This document shows, piece after piece, positions 18,868 to 27,036 of a DNA stretch of 54,472 nt. Position 1 is the first letter of the stretch. The number at the start of each line of letters is the position of its first letter. The notes under the pieces were generated by a model. That model was not told the origin of the DNA. It saw nothing but the letters and a program-made list of their open reading frames with translations, and did no database searches. A program made the position numbers and the translations under genes. Where the stretch lies: IMG/VR virus record IMGVR_UViG_3300028874_000017, positions 1 through 54,472 of that record. One strand, given 5' to 3'. The DNA comes from a virus.

Positions 18868-19433
18868 CCCACGATAAGATTGAATCGCTGCGGCGCATTG
18901 CAAACAGTGGGCTTCGTTCTAATCCAAAAATCGTCATTATTACCCCGGAAGAACTGCTTGCTCTGATCGATGAGTTGGAGCGGCTGCGGGACTCTGCCAT
19001 AAACATGGCAACACATCGGATTGTGCCGGTCGAGCCGACAGAGGCGATGCTGCGCGCGGTATTTATCTTGCCGAAACATACACTGACCGGCGACGGCGAC
19101 ACCAAAAATATCTACAGAGCCATGCTCGAAGCTGCGCCGCTAGCTGATAGCGGTAGCACCCCATCCTCTCACTGGAAAGTGACCGGAGAGAAAGACCCGC
19201 ACGCAGGCCATTATGACGGTGAGCGCTCGCAGCTTTCGCTGGGCAATATGACGGATGACGAGCTTGCCAATGCCGTCTTCATGCATGGCAATGAGTATCC
19301 GAAGATGGATGACGTGATTGCCGGTAAGGCAAAAATGCCGATTGTCTACCTGACAGCTGCCAAGGACCGTATCCGCTGGCTGTCGCGCGCGCTCGAAAGA
19401 GCAATCGAAGCACTGAAACAGGTGAAATCATGA
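18864..19433 (+). CDS. Ea22-like phage early protein
   Basis: 189 residues. The opening has EELLALIDELERLRD, followed by VPVEPTEAMLRAVF, the combination seen in Ea22/Ead-like proteins of lambdoid and related phages, which are modular and recombine freely. The C-terminus RALERAIEALKQVKS is helical. It overlaps both neighbours by four bases. Ea22-like proteins are early, nonessential and of unknown molecular function; they occur in clusters as here. Confidence 0.6.
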   Translation: MTHDKIESLRRIANSGLRSNPKIVIITPEELLALIDELERLRDSAINMATHRIVPVEPTEAMLRAVFILPKHTLTGDGDTKNIYRAMLEAAPLADSGSTPSSHWKVTGEKDPHAGHYDGERSQLSLGNMTDDELANAVFMHGNEYPKMDDVIAGKAKMPIVYLTAAKDRIRWLSRALERAIEALKQVKS

Positions 19434-20209
19434 GCGAGAAGATGCGGGCGGAGTTTGAGGCGGCACTTGTGGCTGTCGGGTACGTCTCGACTACGTTCTT
19501 CAACAACGAGCGCGACGCAGGGCCGGAAGGCTACTGCGACCACTGGCTGCGCGGTGCGTGGAAGGCTTGGAAATTGCGCCAGCCCGAGATCGACGCCTTG
19601 CAGGCGCGTATCGCTGAGTTGGAATACGAAGCCCGGTGGATCAGAGAAAAACTGAAACTTCCTGCCGACACCCAGCTACTGCGCGGCGAGAAAACGCTGG
19701 CAGGAACCATGCACGTTGTCTGCCATCGGGCACACGGTTACGTGGCGTATATCGAGGCGTACAAGTGCGACGATAAACAGGGCGAAATAGGCAGACTTAG
19801 CAAGCGCATCGCTGATCTTGAGGCGAACCGGTGCGTGGTGGTGCTGCCGGAATATCCCGAGATGGTATGTGCCCTATGGGACGTGTTCAACGGGAAGGAA
19901 TGGCTCATGACTGTAACTAGTCCGCTGGAATGGGATGCAAAAGCCGTAAAGGATACGTTGCTGGCGCAGAACTACGCACCGTGGCTTCAAGTGGCACTTC
20001 GACACTCCATGACCGATGAAAGCTTGTGCACCACCATCACGGCGGCAGATGTGAAGGATGCGCGGCGGTATCAGTGGCTACGCAAGCACTATGAAGTAAG
20101 TTTGGTAATCGACTTTTTCGGCAACGGCTGCGTTAACAAAACCATCGAAATGGTCGAAGCAGCAATCGACGCCGCAATGGCCGGCCAAGATGCGGCAGGG
20201 GGTGAGTGA
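19430..20209 (+). CDS. Ea22-like/ modular hypothetical early protein
   Basis: 259 residues beginning MSEKMRAEFEAALVAVGYVS. It includes a 'WLRGAWKAWKLRQPEIDALQ' segment followed by two coiled-coil stretches (IAELEYEARWIREKLKL and IGRLSKRIADLEANRCVVV) and ends with DARRYQWLRKHYE, a block frequent in modular phage early proteins. The C-terminal EAIDAAM pattern resembles Ea22-family tails. Overlaps adjacent genes by four and one bases. No enzymatic motif. The assignment is by mosaic pattern, not by full-length match. Confidence 0.6.
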   Translation: MSEKMRAEFEAALVAVGYVSTTFFNNERDAGPEGYCDHWLRGAWKAWKLRQPEIDALQARIAELEYEARWIREKLKLPADTQLLRGEKTLAGTMHVVCHRAHGYVAYIEAYKCDDKQGEIGRLSKRIADLEANRCVVVLPEYPEMVCALWDVFNGKEWLMTVTSPLEWDAKAVKDTLLAQNYAPWLQVALRHSMTDESLCTTITAADVKDARRYQWLRKHYEVSLVIDFFGNGCVNKTIEMVEAAIDAAMAGQDAAGGE

Positions 20210-20415
20210 TGGCTAAAAAAGCCGCTGTTATGATTGATGGGTGGAAACTGGGAATCTTCATAAAGCATCTTGATCGAGCAAAGCGGGTCTACACGCAACA
20301 TCCCGGCATTACCAAGGATTACGTTTTGCTCAAAGTCGAATACGAATGGGTGTCTGATCTTTCGCCCATCATCGAAGCCGCTAATACGGAGTGTGAAAAT
20401 GCAAAACGAGACTAA
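20209..20415 (+). CDS. Small conserved-type phage hypothetical protein
   Basis: 68 residues (MAKKAAVMIDGWKLGIFIKH...). The 'MIDGWKLxIFxKHLxxA' opening is familiar from small phage early proteins of unknown function. Start chosen at ATG 20209, which overlaps the preceding TGA. The gene ends inside the next gene's first codons (next start 20399). Charged and helical, no cysteine. Confidence 0.6.
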   Translation: MAKKAAVMIDGWKLGIFIKHLDRAKRVYTQHPGITKDYVLLKVEYEWVSDLSPIIEAANTECENAKRD

Positions 20416-20719
20416 AACATGTCTTACTGACGGCAGACCAGTGACACCAGACCACAGAGAGATAGACCCTGCCACCGGGATGCAAAAGGCGTATGTAGTG
20501 CTGACACCGGAAGAACGCGCCAAGGGGTTTATTCGCCCACTTCGTCGGGCCTACATCCATTCAAAGTGTGGAACCGAGACAAAAATGGGACTGGCGCTGT
20601 GCGAAACATACGCAAGAGACCCATTTTTCTACAGTGGCACTTTTTGCGTTGGTTGCCGCGCCCATTTCCCGGTCGCCGAGTTTTCGTGGGTAGAAGATGG
20701 CGCAGGAGTAGGGACGTGA
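20399..20719 (+). CDS. Hypothetical protein with zinc-type cysteine pairs
   Basis: 106 residues starting MQNETKTCLTDGRPVTPDHR. It has conserved-looking cysteines in 'SKCGTETKMGLALCETYA' and 'GTFCVGCRAHFPVAEFSW', plausible zinc ligands. This type of short protein occurs in the accessory early region of many phages, but its role is unknown. It overlaps the preceding gene by 17 bases and shares GTGA with the next one, which supports a GTG start for that neighbour. Confidence 0.6.
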   Translation: MQNETKTCLTDGRPVTPDHREIDPATGMQKAYVVLTPEERAKGFIRPLRRAYIHSKCGTETKMGLALCETYARDPFFYSGTFCVGCRAHFPVAEFSWVEDGAGVGT

Positions 20720-21069
20720 GCAAGATTACGGAGTTGGTTGAGCAGTACGGTACGCGCTGCAGAGGCTCCGGGGTGGCGCTGGAAGGCTGCAACTTCGGAC
20801 TGTGTGGCGAAGAGGCGGCAAGGGCGAATATTATCAAAGCTGAAATAGCCAATAAAATCGCCGCCCTCGAAGAAAAAGAGCGGGCGCTGGAGTGGCTGCT
20901 GGAAAACGGATATGCGAAAGCCAAGCGGGTCATTTTTGAGCGGATTAATTTAGAGCCGTACAAATGCTATGTTGTTAACTTGACGACTAAGGGTGACATG
21001 TCCGCGCAAGGCAGCGGCCCCACGCCGCTTGACGCGGTGCTGGATGCGATGAAGAAGGAGGTGGGGTGA
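20716..21069 (+). CDS. Hypothetical protein, GTG start
   Basis: 117 residues with GTG at 20716 (overlapping the previous stop as GTGA), beginning with SKITELVEQYGTRCRGSG. A central coiled-coil (ANKIAALEEKERALEWLLEN) is followed by a beta-rich end containing 'SAQGSGPTPLDAVLDAMKKE', a pattern common in short phage early proteins. No membrane segment. Function unknown. Confidence 0.55.
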   Translation: MSKITELVEQYGTRCRGSGVALEGCNFGLCGEEAARANIIKAEIANKIAALEEKERALEWLLENGYAKAKRVIFERINLEPYKCYVVNLTTKGDMSAQGSGPTPLDAVLDAMKKEVG

Positions 21070-21383
21070 TGACGACTAAGGCACAAGCTAGAGCGAATGA
21101 ATATGCAAGCGTTGAGGTGGAATATAGCCCTGAATCCATGCGGGGCATTGCCAGGCACTATCTATCCGGCGCAGCCTACCAGAAAAAGGAATACGAGTAC
21201 CAGCTTGCCATGTTGCGAAATGCGCTTTTACCTTTTGTGGTGTTTTACGAGCACACAATAAATTGTGCTTGCTGCGGAATCCGGCACTTCCCCGAAGAAA
21301 GAATGTCTGCCGAGCGCTGGAAAGCGCTTTACGAGGCGGCAACTGAGATAGGCATTTCTCGAAAGGAGCAAGGCCATGACTGA
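21069..21383 (+). CDS. Hypothetical early protein with cysteine motif
   Basis: 104 residues, ATG at 21069 overlapping the previous TGA. Middle section reads 'TINCACCGIRHFPEERM', where three cysteines and a histidine could hold a metal. Flanks are helical (YQLAMLRNALLPFVVFYEHT). The stop overlaps the next gene by eight bases. Function unknown. Confidence 0.55.
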   Translation: MTTKAQARANEYASVEVEYSPESMRGIARHYLSGAAYQKKEYEYQLAMLRNALLPFVVFYEHTINCACCGIRHFPEERMSAERWKALYEAATEIGISRKEQGHD

Positions 21384-21657
21384 CCAGCTTGCCGAAGCGG
21401 CGCGGGCCTTGCTGAATGCATACTTTCCGCAGGGCTGCATGAATGCAGAAGCACACACGCTGCGCGAGGCGCTGGCAGCACATGATGCCCGTGACGTTAA
21501 CGCCATCTGGGGCGCCATTGGCGCTTGGCATGAAGCCCACGCCGACATGGACACTGCTGCCGGCCTGCCGTACAAAGGCCCGTACAAGAATCGCGTTGAC
21601 GCCATCCACCAGACTGGCGCAGTGCTGACAAAATTGATAGGAGAACGCAAGCCATGA
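21376..21657 (+). CDS. Small hypothetical early protein
   Basis: 93 residues (MTDQLAEAARALLNAYFPQG...). Alanine-rich and helical, no cysteine centre, no membrane segment. It sits between two accessory early genes, overlapping them by eight and four bases. Nothing in the sequence indicates a specific role. Confidence 0.55.
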   Translation: MTDQLAEAARALLNAYFPQGCMNAEAHTLREALAAHDARDVNAIWGAIGAWHEAHADMDTAAGLPYKGPYKNRVDAIHQTGAVLTKLIGERKP

Positions 21658-22109
21658 TGACCCCTGACCAGATTTCAGCACTGAAGGCGGCGGCGGAAAA
21701 AGCAACGCCGGGGCCTTGGGCCTATATTTTTGCCGGGAAAAATGAAATGCGGAAATTACGCTGCGCAGATGGCAGTCCAGTTACCCCAATCGCGTCAATA
21801 TCCCACCGCGTCCCCGGCGGATTGGTAAGCGCAGTTTGTGCCGCGAGCATAGACGGTGATTTTGTCAGATTCAGCGAAACCAGCCTTTCTTGGCCTGAAT
21901 GTGACTCTGAATACATCGCCCTCGCCAACCCCGCCGCAATCCTGGCCCTGATCGGGGAAGTGGAGCGGCTGACAATAAGCCATGCCAGGTACGAGAAGAT
22001 GCGCAAAATGAACGTGCCGCAGTTTGCCGACCTATTCCGGGCCAACATCAGCAGCGGCGTACCTTTTGATGAGTTGCTGGACAAATGGTGCGGCGAGGTG
22101 CAGCCATGA
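21654..22109 (+). CDS. Ea22-like (Ead) early protein, last gene of the rightward operon
   Basis: 151 residues. The opening TPDQISALKAAAEKATPGPW, followed by 'DSEYIALANPAAILALIGEV', is the core signature of Ead/Ea22-like proteins (ATPGPW...A..AxYIAAANPAxIxxLLxxxE). The C-terminus is variable as usual in this family. It ends nine bases before the solitary CRISPR-repeat-like unit, and the operon is closed by a strong terminator at 22196. Function in the family is unknown. Confidence 0.75.
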   Translation: MMTPDQISALKAAAEKATPGPWAYIFAGKNEMRKLRCADGSPVTPIASISHRVPGGLVSAVCAASIDGDFVRFSETSLSWPECDSEYIALANPAAILALIGEVERLTISHARYEKMRKMNVPQFADLFRANISSGVPFDELLDKWCGEVQP

Positions 22110-22117
22110 GCACACTT

Positions 22118-22146
22118 GGGCCTATCCCCGCGAGCGCGGGGGAACC
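22118..22146 (-). repeat. Solitary 29-nt type I-E CRISPR-repeat-like unit
   Basis: On the minus strand the 29 bases read GGTTC, stem CCCCGC, loop GCTC, stem GCGGGG, then the 8-base tail ATAGGCCC. Length, six-base-pair stem, four-base loop and 8-base 3' tail are those of a type I-E repeat as recognised by Cas6e; by my alignment 21 of 29 bases equal the E. coli repeat (stem CCCCGC/GCGGGG identical, loop GCCA, tail ATAAACCG). No second copy and no spacer are seen nearby, and no cas gene is in the window. On the plus strand it would be read in the reverse orientation at the end of the Ea22 operon. A candidate RNA-type anti-CRISPR or a DNA decoy. Confidence 0.75.
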
Positions 22147-22149
22147 TTT

Positions 22150-22182
22150 GGTCGATGACCTAATGATGGCCGCATGCGGCTG
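22150..22182. other. Two short hairpins between the CRISPR-like repeat and the terminator
   Basis: GGTC-GAT-GACC (22150-22160) and the perfect 12-base palindrome GCCGCATGCGGC (about 22169-22181) lie between the repeat unit and the terminator. With these, a plus-strand RNA of about 105 bases (22118-22222) would be nearly continuous hairpins. Confidence 0.45.
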
Positions 22183-22195
22183 ACAGGAACACAAG

Positions 22196-22224
22196 AAAAA
22201 CCCCGGCATGTCCGGGGTTTTTTT
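22196..22224. terminator. Bidirectional intrinsic terminator between convergent operons
   Basis: CCCCGG-CATGT-CCGGGG with five A on the left and seven T on the right. It ends the rightward Ea22 operon and, on the other strand, the leftward portal/zeta operon (the 55-codon gene stops at 22223). Confidence 0.9.
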
Positions 22225-22390
22225 AGCGCTTGAAGCGGGCCATGAACTCGTCAGAGAGCGTGATGCCCGTCTTATCCCCCGACTGGAGCGGTCGGCAATC
22301 CTCGTAGTCGAAGGCGTCAGGGTTTTCGCGCTCTGCCGGATCTTCCGTCACCCCATCATTGTTGGGCTTTGCACCCTGCTCTTTGCTCAT
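22223..22390 (-). CDS. Small acidic hypothetical protein (55 aa)
   Basis: A short gene with ATG at 22390, coupled to the stop of the zeta-domain gene (four-base overlap) and preceded by GAGGAAAAA. Protein begins MSKEQGAKPNNDGVTEDPAE and ends LSDEFMARFKR. It is strongly acidic and probably disordered. Its stop lies directly at the terminator, so it is the last gene of the operon. No function is suggested by the sequence. Confidence 0.65.
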   Translation of the reverse strand: MSKEQGAKPNNDGVTEDPAERENPDAFDYEDCRPLQSGDKTGITLSDEFMARFKR

Positions 22391-23907
22391 GGATTTTTCC
22401 TCTGAAACACAATGATAGCACCATCGAGCGCCTTGTGCATGGGCTTGCCAGCCGGCGCAGCTGTCGTTTTGCCCTTGGACTGCGCAATCAGCTTGGGCGG
22501 CTGGCCGCGGGGCACGTTGTTGTCGCGGAAAGACCAGGCATCGACCAGTGGCTTGATGGCATCAAAGGACTGCTCGTTCTTGGTATTGCCCAGTACCACG
22601 TCGACAGGGACATACCGGCCCTCATTGCCACCCCCAAGGAAACGCCCTACGGCGCGCTTGGCGGCCTCCTGACGGGGCAGATGCATGTAGTGGGCTGCCA
22701 CGGAGTACCCGCTCGACTTGAAGCCGTGCACCAGCGATACAGCCTTGTCCGGCGTCTTCATGGTGGCATCGTGCACGATGTTCAGGCCATTGGTCTTGGC
22801 CAGGTCCGTGATCTTATCGAACAGATCCCCGCTCTCGTCATGAACCTCGAAGGCATTCCACCCCTTGTACTCCGGCAGCATGTGCTTGATTTCATCGGCG
22901 TCCAGCACCACGGCCTTGCCTGGGTCATAAACCGTGTTCTTGAAGCTGCTTTTTCCACTGCCACCACGACCGCCCAGGATGGTGAACGAGGGAGGCGTCC
23001 CATCGGCTGGGCGGGCGGCGGCAATCTTTTCAGGGCTTAGGAACTTGTCAATGATGGTCTGGTGCAGCGCTAAACGCTCCGGGGTGTATTTGCCGTCCTT
23101 CTTGAATAACTCGATAGTCGGCTTCACTCCTTTGAGTTTGGCCTCCACATTGTCAATCTTGGCCTTGGTGTCTTCCGGGAATCCGGCCAGCACCGATGCG
23201 ACCGATACGTCAGCCTGGTCATGCAGCTTGGCAAATGCCGCAGCGTCAAACTTATCGGGCGCCTGCTCGCCATCGGCAGGCCCATCCTGCTCATGGTGCG
23301 TAACCTGGCCCCACTTTACCTTGTGCTCAAATCCTGTTTCGTCCTTGACGTGCCCGCCATGCTTGCCAGCAGCTGTGACGTGGCCCTGGCCAGCCATCGA
23401 GCCCATTTGAAACTTCACATGCGTACCGACAGGGTGCACAGGGGGTGGCTGTCCGTTGCTGACCCAGCGCTTTGACTGCACCCCGTTTTTATCGGTAATG
23501 GTTTTCTGCTGGAGCTTGCTCTTGTCCATGGCCTTGAAAAAAAGCGCCTTTTCAAACGTAGGCATTTCATCCCCCGATGGGTCCGGTATCTGCCCACGGA
23601 CAAAAACCTTTTTACCGTCCTCATCGTGAGCGATGGCGCCGTCTTCCCCGTGATCAATAATGTTGAAGCGCTTTTGCATCCGCTGACGGTGCCCCAGGAA
23701 ACGGTCCCAGTGCACGTCATGATGCGTGCCGCCGTCATCCCGCACCTTCATGCCGTGCACGCCCTTGCACACGACGGCGCCGTACATCGGGCCATTTTCA
23801 GGGTGGCTGAAATAGACGCTATCGCCCGGCTGTACATCAGGCGGCTGCTCAACGGGCTTGGGTGGCGCCGTCTTTTTTGCCGGCTCAGGCTTCAGCACTT
23901 TCCGCAT
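22387..23907 (-). CDS. Polyvalent protein with C-terminal zeta-toxin-like kinase domain
   Basis: About 506 residues (ATG 23907; GTG at 23913 overlaps the portal stop and is possible). The N-terminal half has repeated small beta domains (VQPGDSVYFSHPENGPMYGA..., then HPVGTHVKFQMGSMAGQGHV) that look like KOW/SH3-like modules duplicated. The C-terminal half is a zeta/P-loop kinase: GGRGGSGKSSF near residue 315, VLDADEIKHMLPEY, IVHDATMKTPDKA, and the distal R-F-L-G-G-G-N-E-G-R region. Zeta-family enzymes phosphorylate UDP-GlcNAc or other small substrates; in phage polyvalent proteins this domain is thought to act in conflict with the host. Substrate here is unknown. Confidence 0.75.
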   Translation of the reverse strand: MRKVLKPEPAKKTAPPKPVEQPPDVQPGDSVYFSHPENGPMYGAVVCKGVHGMKVRDDGGTHHDVHWDRFLGHRQRMQKRFNIIDHGEDGAIAHDEDGKKVFVRGQIPDPSGDEMPTFEKALFFKAMDKSKLQQKTITDKNGVQSKRWVSNGQPPPVHPVGTHVKFQMGSMAGQGHVTAAGKHGGHVKDETGFEHKVKWGQVTHHEQDGPADGEQAPDKFDAAAFAKLHDQADVSVASVLAGFPEDTKAKIDNVEAKLKGVKPTIELFKKDGKYTPERLALHQTIIDKFLSPEKIAAARPADGTPPSFTILGGRGGSGKSSFKNTVYDPGKAVVLDADEIKHMLPEYKGWNAFEVHDESGDLFDKITDLAKTNGLNIVHDATMKTPDKAVSLVHGFKSSGYSVAAHYMHLPRQEAAKRAVGRFLGGGNEGRYVPVDVVLGNTKNEQSFDAIKPLVDAWSFRDNNVPRGQPPKLIAQSKGKTTAAPAGKPMHKALDGAIIVFQRKNP

Positions 23908-23909
23908 GG

Positions 23910-25835
23910 TCACTCTACCGTGTAAATGTTCAGGCCGAAGGATTTGCCGAAGTCTTCCTCTTCGTCATCCTGCTTGCCGAAGTCAAGAGCTTCCGTGGGC
24001 GCTGCGGCCTTTCCGCTTTCATCGCCTTCAGACCCGGCGGCGCCGGTGGCGATATCGGGCTGCTCCGGTGGCTGACGGCCACCCTGCTGCTGCGCGGCCG
24101 GCGCGTGGCCTGGCTGAGAAAAATTAGAGGCATCCGTGCCTGATGTCCCTTTTCCCGGTGCGCCGCTACCCTGCGGAGCCCCCTGCCCATCCTGGGCTGA
24201 TTGGCCTCCGGCCACGTCCTGACCGCCATCCGGTGGCGGCGTTCCAAAGTCCTCTTTCTCGCCCGGCTCATCGCCCTGGTCCTGCGTGATGGTCTGCGTA
24301 TACAGAGCGATCAACGATGGATTCAGCGGGGCATCCCCCACCGGGCCCGGCATGGCGTCAAATCCCTCCTGCGCGCGCGCCTCGTTCACGGTCAGGACCA
24401 GCTTGCGCATTTCCTGCCGGGCCTGCTGATCTTCCTCGTCAAGACCCGTGAAGCGGAACACGAACTTGTCACCGAAGGCCGACAGCACATAGTCGGTCAA
24501 AGTGTTTTCGTAGAAAGACAGCAGCGGGAGCAGACCCTTGTCCTTGCTGTCCTCGAGCTTGGCCTCGGTGTCGCTACCGGACAGAGATGAGGTATTGCCG
24601 CCCGAGAAGCTATCAAAATTGATTTCAGACGGCGACATGCCGTAAATGGCGCAGATGATCGAGGTGAGAAACGACATCCACTTGGCAAAGTACATTTCGT
24701 TGAACTGCTCGCCAAAGCTCTCGAAGGAGGCGGCGCTGTCCGCGTCCCTGCTGACCATGACAGGCAGCGTCCAGGCATTGTTTATGCCCTTGACCATGCT
24801 GTTCCAGTAGCGCTTGAAGGCATCAATGTCCGTGCTGGCGTATTCGCCGCGCAGGTGGAGCATCCCGCGAGGGATGGCGTTGCTGTCGAAGCCCTTGATG
24901 TTGTAGGTCATGGCGTTCAGGAAGCCAGTGACCACGCGAATCAGCACCTCCGTCTCGCTGTAGCCGTAGCCGCAGGCGCGCACGTCGGTACGCGGGTTGC
25001 GGACCTCATAAATCAGGTCATCAAAGGTATAGAGCGCGCGGATCTTCCCGTTCACGAACTGGAGACTGGTGATTTCGTCGCGGCCCTGGTAGCCGGCCTC
25101 CACACAGAGGCGAATGGTGCCCCCGTCGACGGCATATAGGCCGTCAATGCCCAGCTTCTTATCCCGCTTCATTTCGGTTTCGATGGCCATGGCATCGAAG
25201 GTCAGCGTGTCGCGGGTCAGCTTTGCCATGAAGGCACTGAAATTATCACGCTTCAGGCGCTTGCGTTCGCGCGCATTGAACTCCCACCCGCAGTTGGTCA
25301 CGAACCGATTCAGGAGCTTGATGCTCTCCTGCTCCGTGTCCGTAACCTGGTGCTCTTTGTCGACGTGGCGGACAGTGAAGCCCGGCCCCTCGCCGGATTC
25401 CTGCACCCGGCAAAACCGGCTTATCTGGCGCTGGCGGGTCATGATGACGGCATTCAGCACCGGCGTCTGGTCGACCATGGCGCGCAGGCTTTCAAAATTC
25501 AGCAGCGATGGCCGCTCCCAGAAGTCGCCCTGCACCGATACCTGGTACTCGTCCAACTGCACGGACTGCATTCCGCGGGCATGGGTAGCCGCGTTGCGCG
25601 AGGGAAAAGGGATGATATTGCCGTAGTTCAGCGACTTATTGACCGCATCGTCCTCCATCCGCTGAGTGATGAAGTCGATGACGGGTGCCAGTTCATCCGG
25701 CGGCATGATCAGGTCGCGGATACCTTTCGGGGCAAACGACTTCTGCATGATGCCCAGCGCTTCCGTGCGCTCAGCCAGGGGCGCTGCCTGATTAAAGGCA
25801 GTTCCTTCAACAGAATCATTGGGGGTTTTGGACAT
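23910..25835 (-). CDS. Phage portal protein
   Basis: 641 residues. After an N-terminal arm, the sequence RPSLLNFESLRAMVDQTPVL is followed by 'IMTRQRQISRFCRVQE', the start of the portal core; a long helical and beta region follows, with SPSEINFDSFSGGNTSSLSG near residue 410 typical of portal proteins (G-x-P-x-x-x-L... N... equivalent). The last 120 residues are disordered (Gly, Gln, Pro, Asp). Twelve copies would form the DNA entry channel. It lies upstream of the zeta gene and downstream of small structural-type genes, with AGGAG ahead of the ATG and a strong hairpin just upstream. Confidence 0.8.
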   Translation of the reverse strand: MSKTPNDSVEGTAFNQAAPLAERTEALGIMQKSFAPKGIRDLIMPPDELAPVIDFITQRMEDDAVNKSLNYGNIIPFPSRNAATHARGMQSVQLDEYQVSVQGDFWERPSLLNFESLRAMVDQTPVLNAVIMTRQRQISRFCRVQESGEGPGFTVRHVDKEHQVTDTEQESIKLLNRFVTNCGWEFNARERKRLKRDNFSAFMAKLTRDTLTFDAMAIETEMKRDKKLGIDGLYAVDGGTIRLCVEAGYQGRDEITSLQFVNGKIRALYTFDDLIYEVRNPRTDVRACGYGYSETEVLIRVVTGFLNAMTYNIKGFDSNAIPRGMLHLRGEYASTDIDAFKRYWNSMVKGINNAWTLPVMVSRDADSAASFESFGEQFNEMYFAKWMSFLTSIICAIYGMSPSEINFDSFSGGNTSSLSGSDTEAKLEDSKDKGLLPLLSFYENTLTDYVLSAFGDKFVFRFTGLDEEDQQARQEMRKLVLTVNEARAQEGFDAMPGPVGDAPLNPSLIALYTQTITQDQGDEPGEKEDFGTPPPDGGQDVAGGQSAQDGQGAPQGSGAPGKGTSGTDASNFSQPGHAPAAQQQGGRQPPEQPDIATGAAGSEGDESGKAAAPTEALDFGKQDDEEEDFGKSFGLNIYTVE

Positions 25836-25847
25836 AGATGCTCTCCT

Positions 25848-25881
25848 GCCGCCTACTGTAGTGTCACGTAGGCGGCAGTAG
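25848..25881 (-). promoter_or_regulatory. 11-bp inverted repeat immediately upstream of the portal ribosome-binding site
   Basis: CTGCCGCCTAC and GTAGGCGGCAG pair perfectly around an 11-base loop. On the minus strand the 3' arm runs straight into AGGAGAG, the portal gene's ribosome-binding site, and there is no T-run, so it is unlikely to be a terminator. It may be a translational control element or an RNA processing site. Confidence 0.6.
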
Positions 25882-25889
25882 AATCAGGG

Positions 25890-26081
25890 TTATTCCAGAT
25901 GAGATACCTCTATCGGTTTTATGGCGGCCATGGCCAGCCGGTAAATGTCGTTTCTCCACGCACCCTCGCGTACTTCCTTCCGCGGCGGGGTAGTGGAGCG
26001 CACAGAGCGGATCGCTGCCCGCAGGTCGCGGCCGCCGATCAGGCCGGCCAGTGACATTGCCTCCATGTCGCGGCCACTCAA
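25890..26081 (-). CDS. Small basic hypothetical protein
   Basis: 63 residues (MSGRDMEAMSLAGLIGGRDL...), basic and helical, with a 'STTPPRKEVREGAWRNDIYR' centre. The start overlaps the stop of the preceding gene (ATGA). It ends just before the inverted repeat upstream of the portal. No recognised family. Confidence 0.55.
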   Translation of the reverse strand: MSGRDMEAMSLAGLIGGRDLRAAIRSVRSTTPPRKEVREGAWRNDIYRLAMAAIKPIEVSHLE

Positions 26082-26959
26082 TGCTGAATGTCCTCTTCTT
26101 TCGTGGTCTTCAGGTACTTTTCCACGTTCAGCATGGTTTCGCGCATCGCCTGCATGGCCATGCTGATCTGGTTGCGGTCATTGTTGTTCAGGGCAGACAG
26201 GATGTGGTCGATGTACAGCATCATGGTCTGCAACAGGCCGTAAGGCTGGCCCAGGGCCTCGCCGTTGACTTCCTGAATCAGCGTATCCAGCAGGAACCGG
26301 CGCGCGAAGAGGGACTGCTTGCGCATGGCAGTGAAGCGGTCACCGATATCCTGCGCCTCGTTGCCGGGCTGCGTGATGGCGATGAAGTAGGCCTTCGTGC
26401 GCTCGTAGATGCTGGCCAACTGCTTATGGCAGGCCCGGCGGGTCACCAGCTCGGACGGATCCAGCACGGCGTCTTCATAGGTCATGGCCCTGGTCAGCTT
26501 TTCCTCGAGCACGTCCTGTTCATGCTTCGTGGTGGCCAGGGCCTCGGCAGCAGCACACAGCAGATCGCGGAGCTTCACGTTCACTGGCACGTTGTCCAGC
26601 CCGATGGAGGCCTGCACCAGCGCCACAATCAGGTTGTTGGCGTCGGGCACCCCAAAGCGAGTAAGGCCGGCCTGCAGCAGATCCTCGCGGTCCAGCGCAT
26701 CGACGGTCATCAGATTGGACACCAGCAGGCCGCGGACATTGTGGGGCATCAGCGTCTGCTGGATGATCGGCCAGACAGCACGGGCCTGCTCAAACGTGCT
26801 CTCGGGCACGCGGAACACGATCACGCCACCCTGCTGCACCGTGAAACAGCGGGCGCGCAGGCCGGCAAGGGTAATCTCGATGGTTTCCTGCGCATTCAGC
26901 ACCTGGCGCTCGGTATGGGTGCAGGGCTCTACTTCTTCTTGTACGGCTTCGACGTTCAA
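26078..26959 (-). CDS. Helical hypothetical protein, TTG start preferred
   Basis: About 293 residues from TTG at 26959, chosen because it is preceded by GGAGAGAGAAA exactly as other genes here (34297, 41507) are; an in-frame ATG at 27022 has no such site. The protein (N-V-E-A-V-Q-E-E...) is nearly all helix, including a coiled-coil near residues 150-175 (ALATTKHEQDVLEEKLTRAM). It contains 'YGLLQTMMLYIDHILSALNN'. No membrane segment or catalytic motif. Position between terminator 27037 and the portal suggests a head-associated or assembly role, by inference only. Confidence 0.6.
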   Translation of the reverse strand: MNVEAVQEEVEPCTHTERQVLNAQETIEITLAGLRARCFTVQQGGVIVFRVPESTFEQARAVWPIIQQTLMPHNVRGLLVSNLMTVDALDREDLLQAGLTRFGVPDANNLIVALVQASIGLDNVPVNVKLRDLLCAAAEALATTKHEQDVLEEKLTRAMTYEDAVLDPSELVTRRACHKQLASIYERTKAYFIAITQPGNEAQDIGDRFTAMRKQSLFARRFLLDTLIQEVNGEALGQPYGLLQTMMLYIDHILSALNNNDRNQISMAMQAMRETMLNVEKYLKTTKEEDIQH

Positions 26960-27021
26960 TTTCTCTCTCCGGTTGCAAAAATATGGCCTGTCCAATATAG
27001 CAAGATAGCAGTCCTGTTTCA

Positions 27022-27031
27022 TCAAATTTGA
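27022..27031. promoter_or_regulatory. Palindromic motif site 2 (TCAAATTTGA)
   Basis: Read on the minus strand as TGTGTCTCAAATTTGATGAA, directly downstream of the 27037 terminator and about 63 bases upstream of the TTG start at 26959. Its position after a terminator and before a gene suggests a promoter or operator. Confidence 0.5.
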
Positions 27032-27036
27032 GACAC

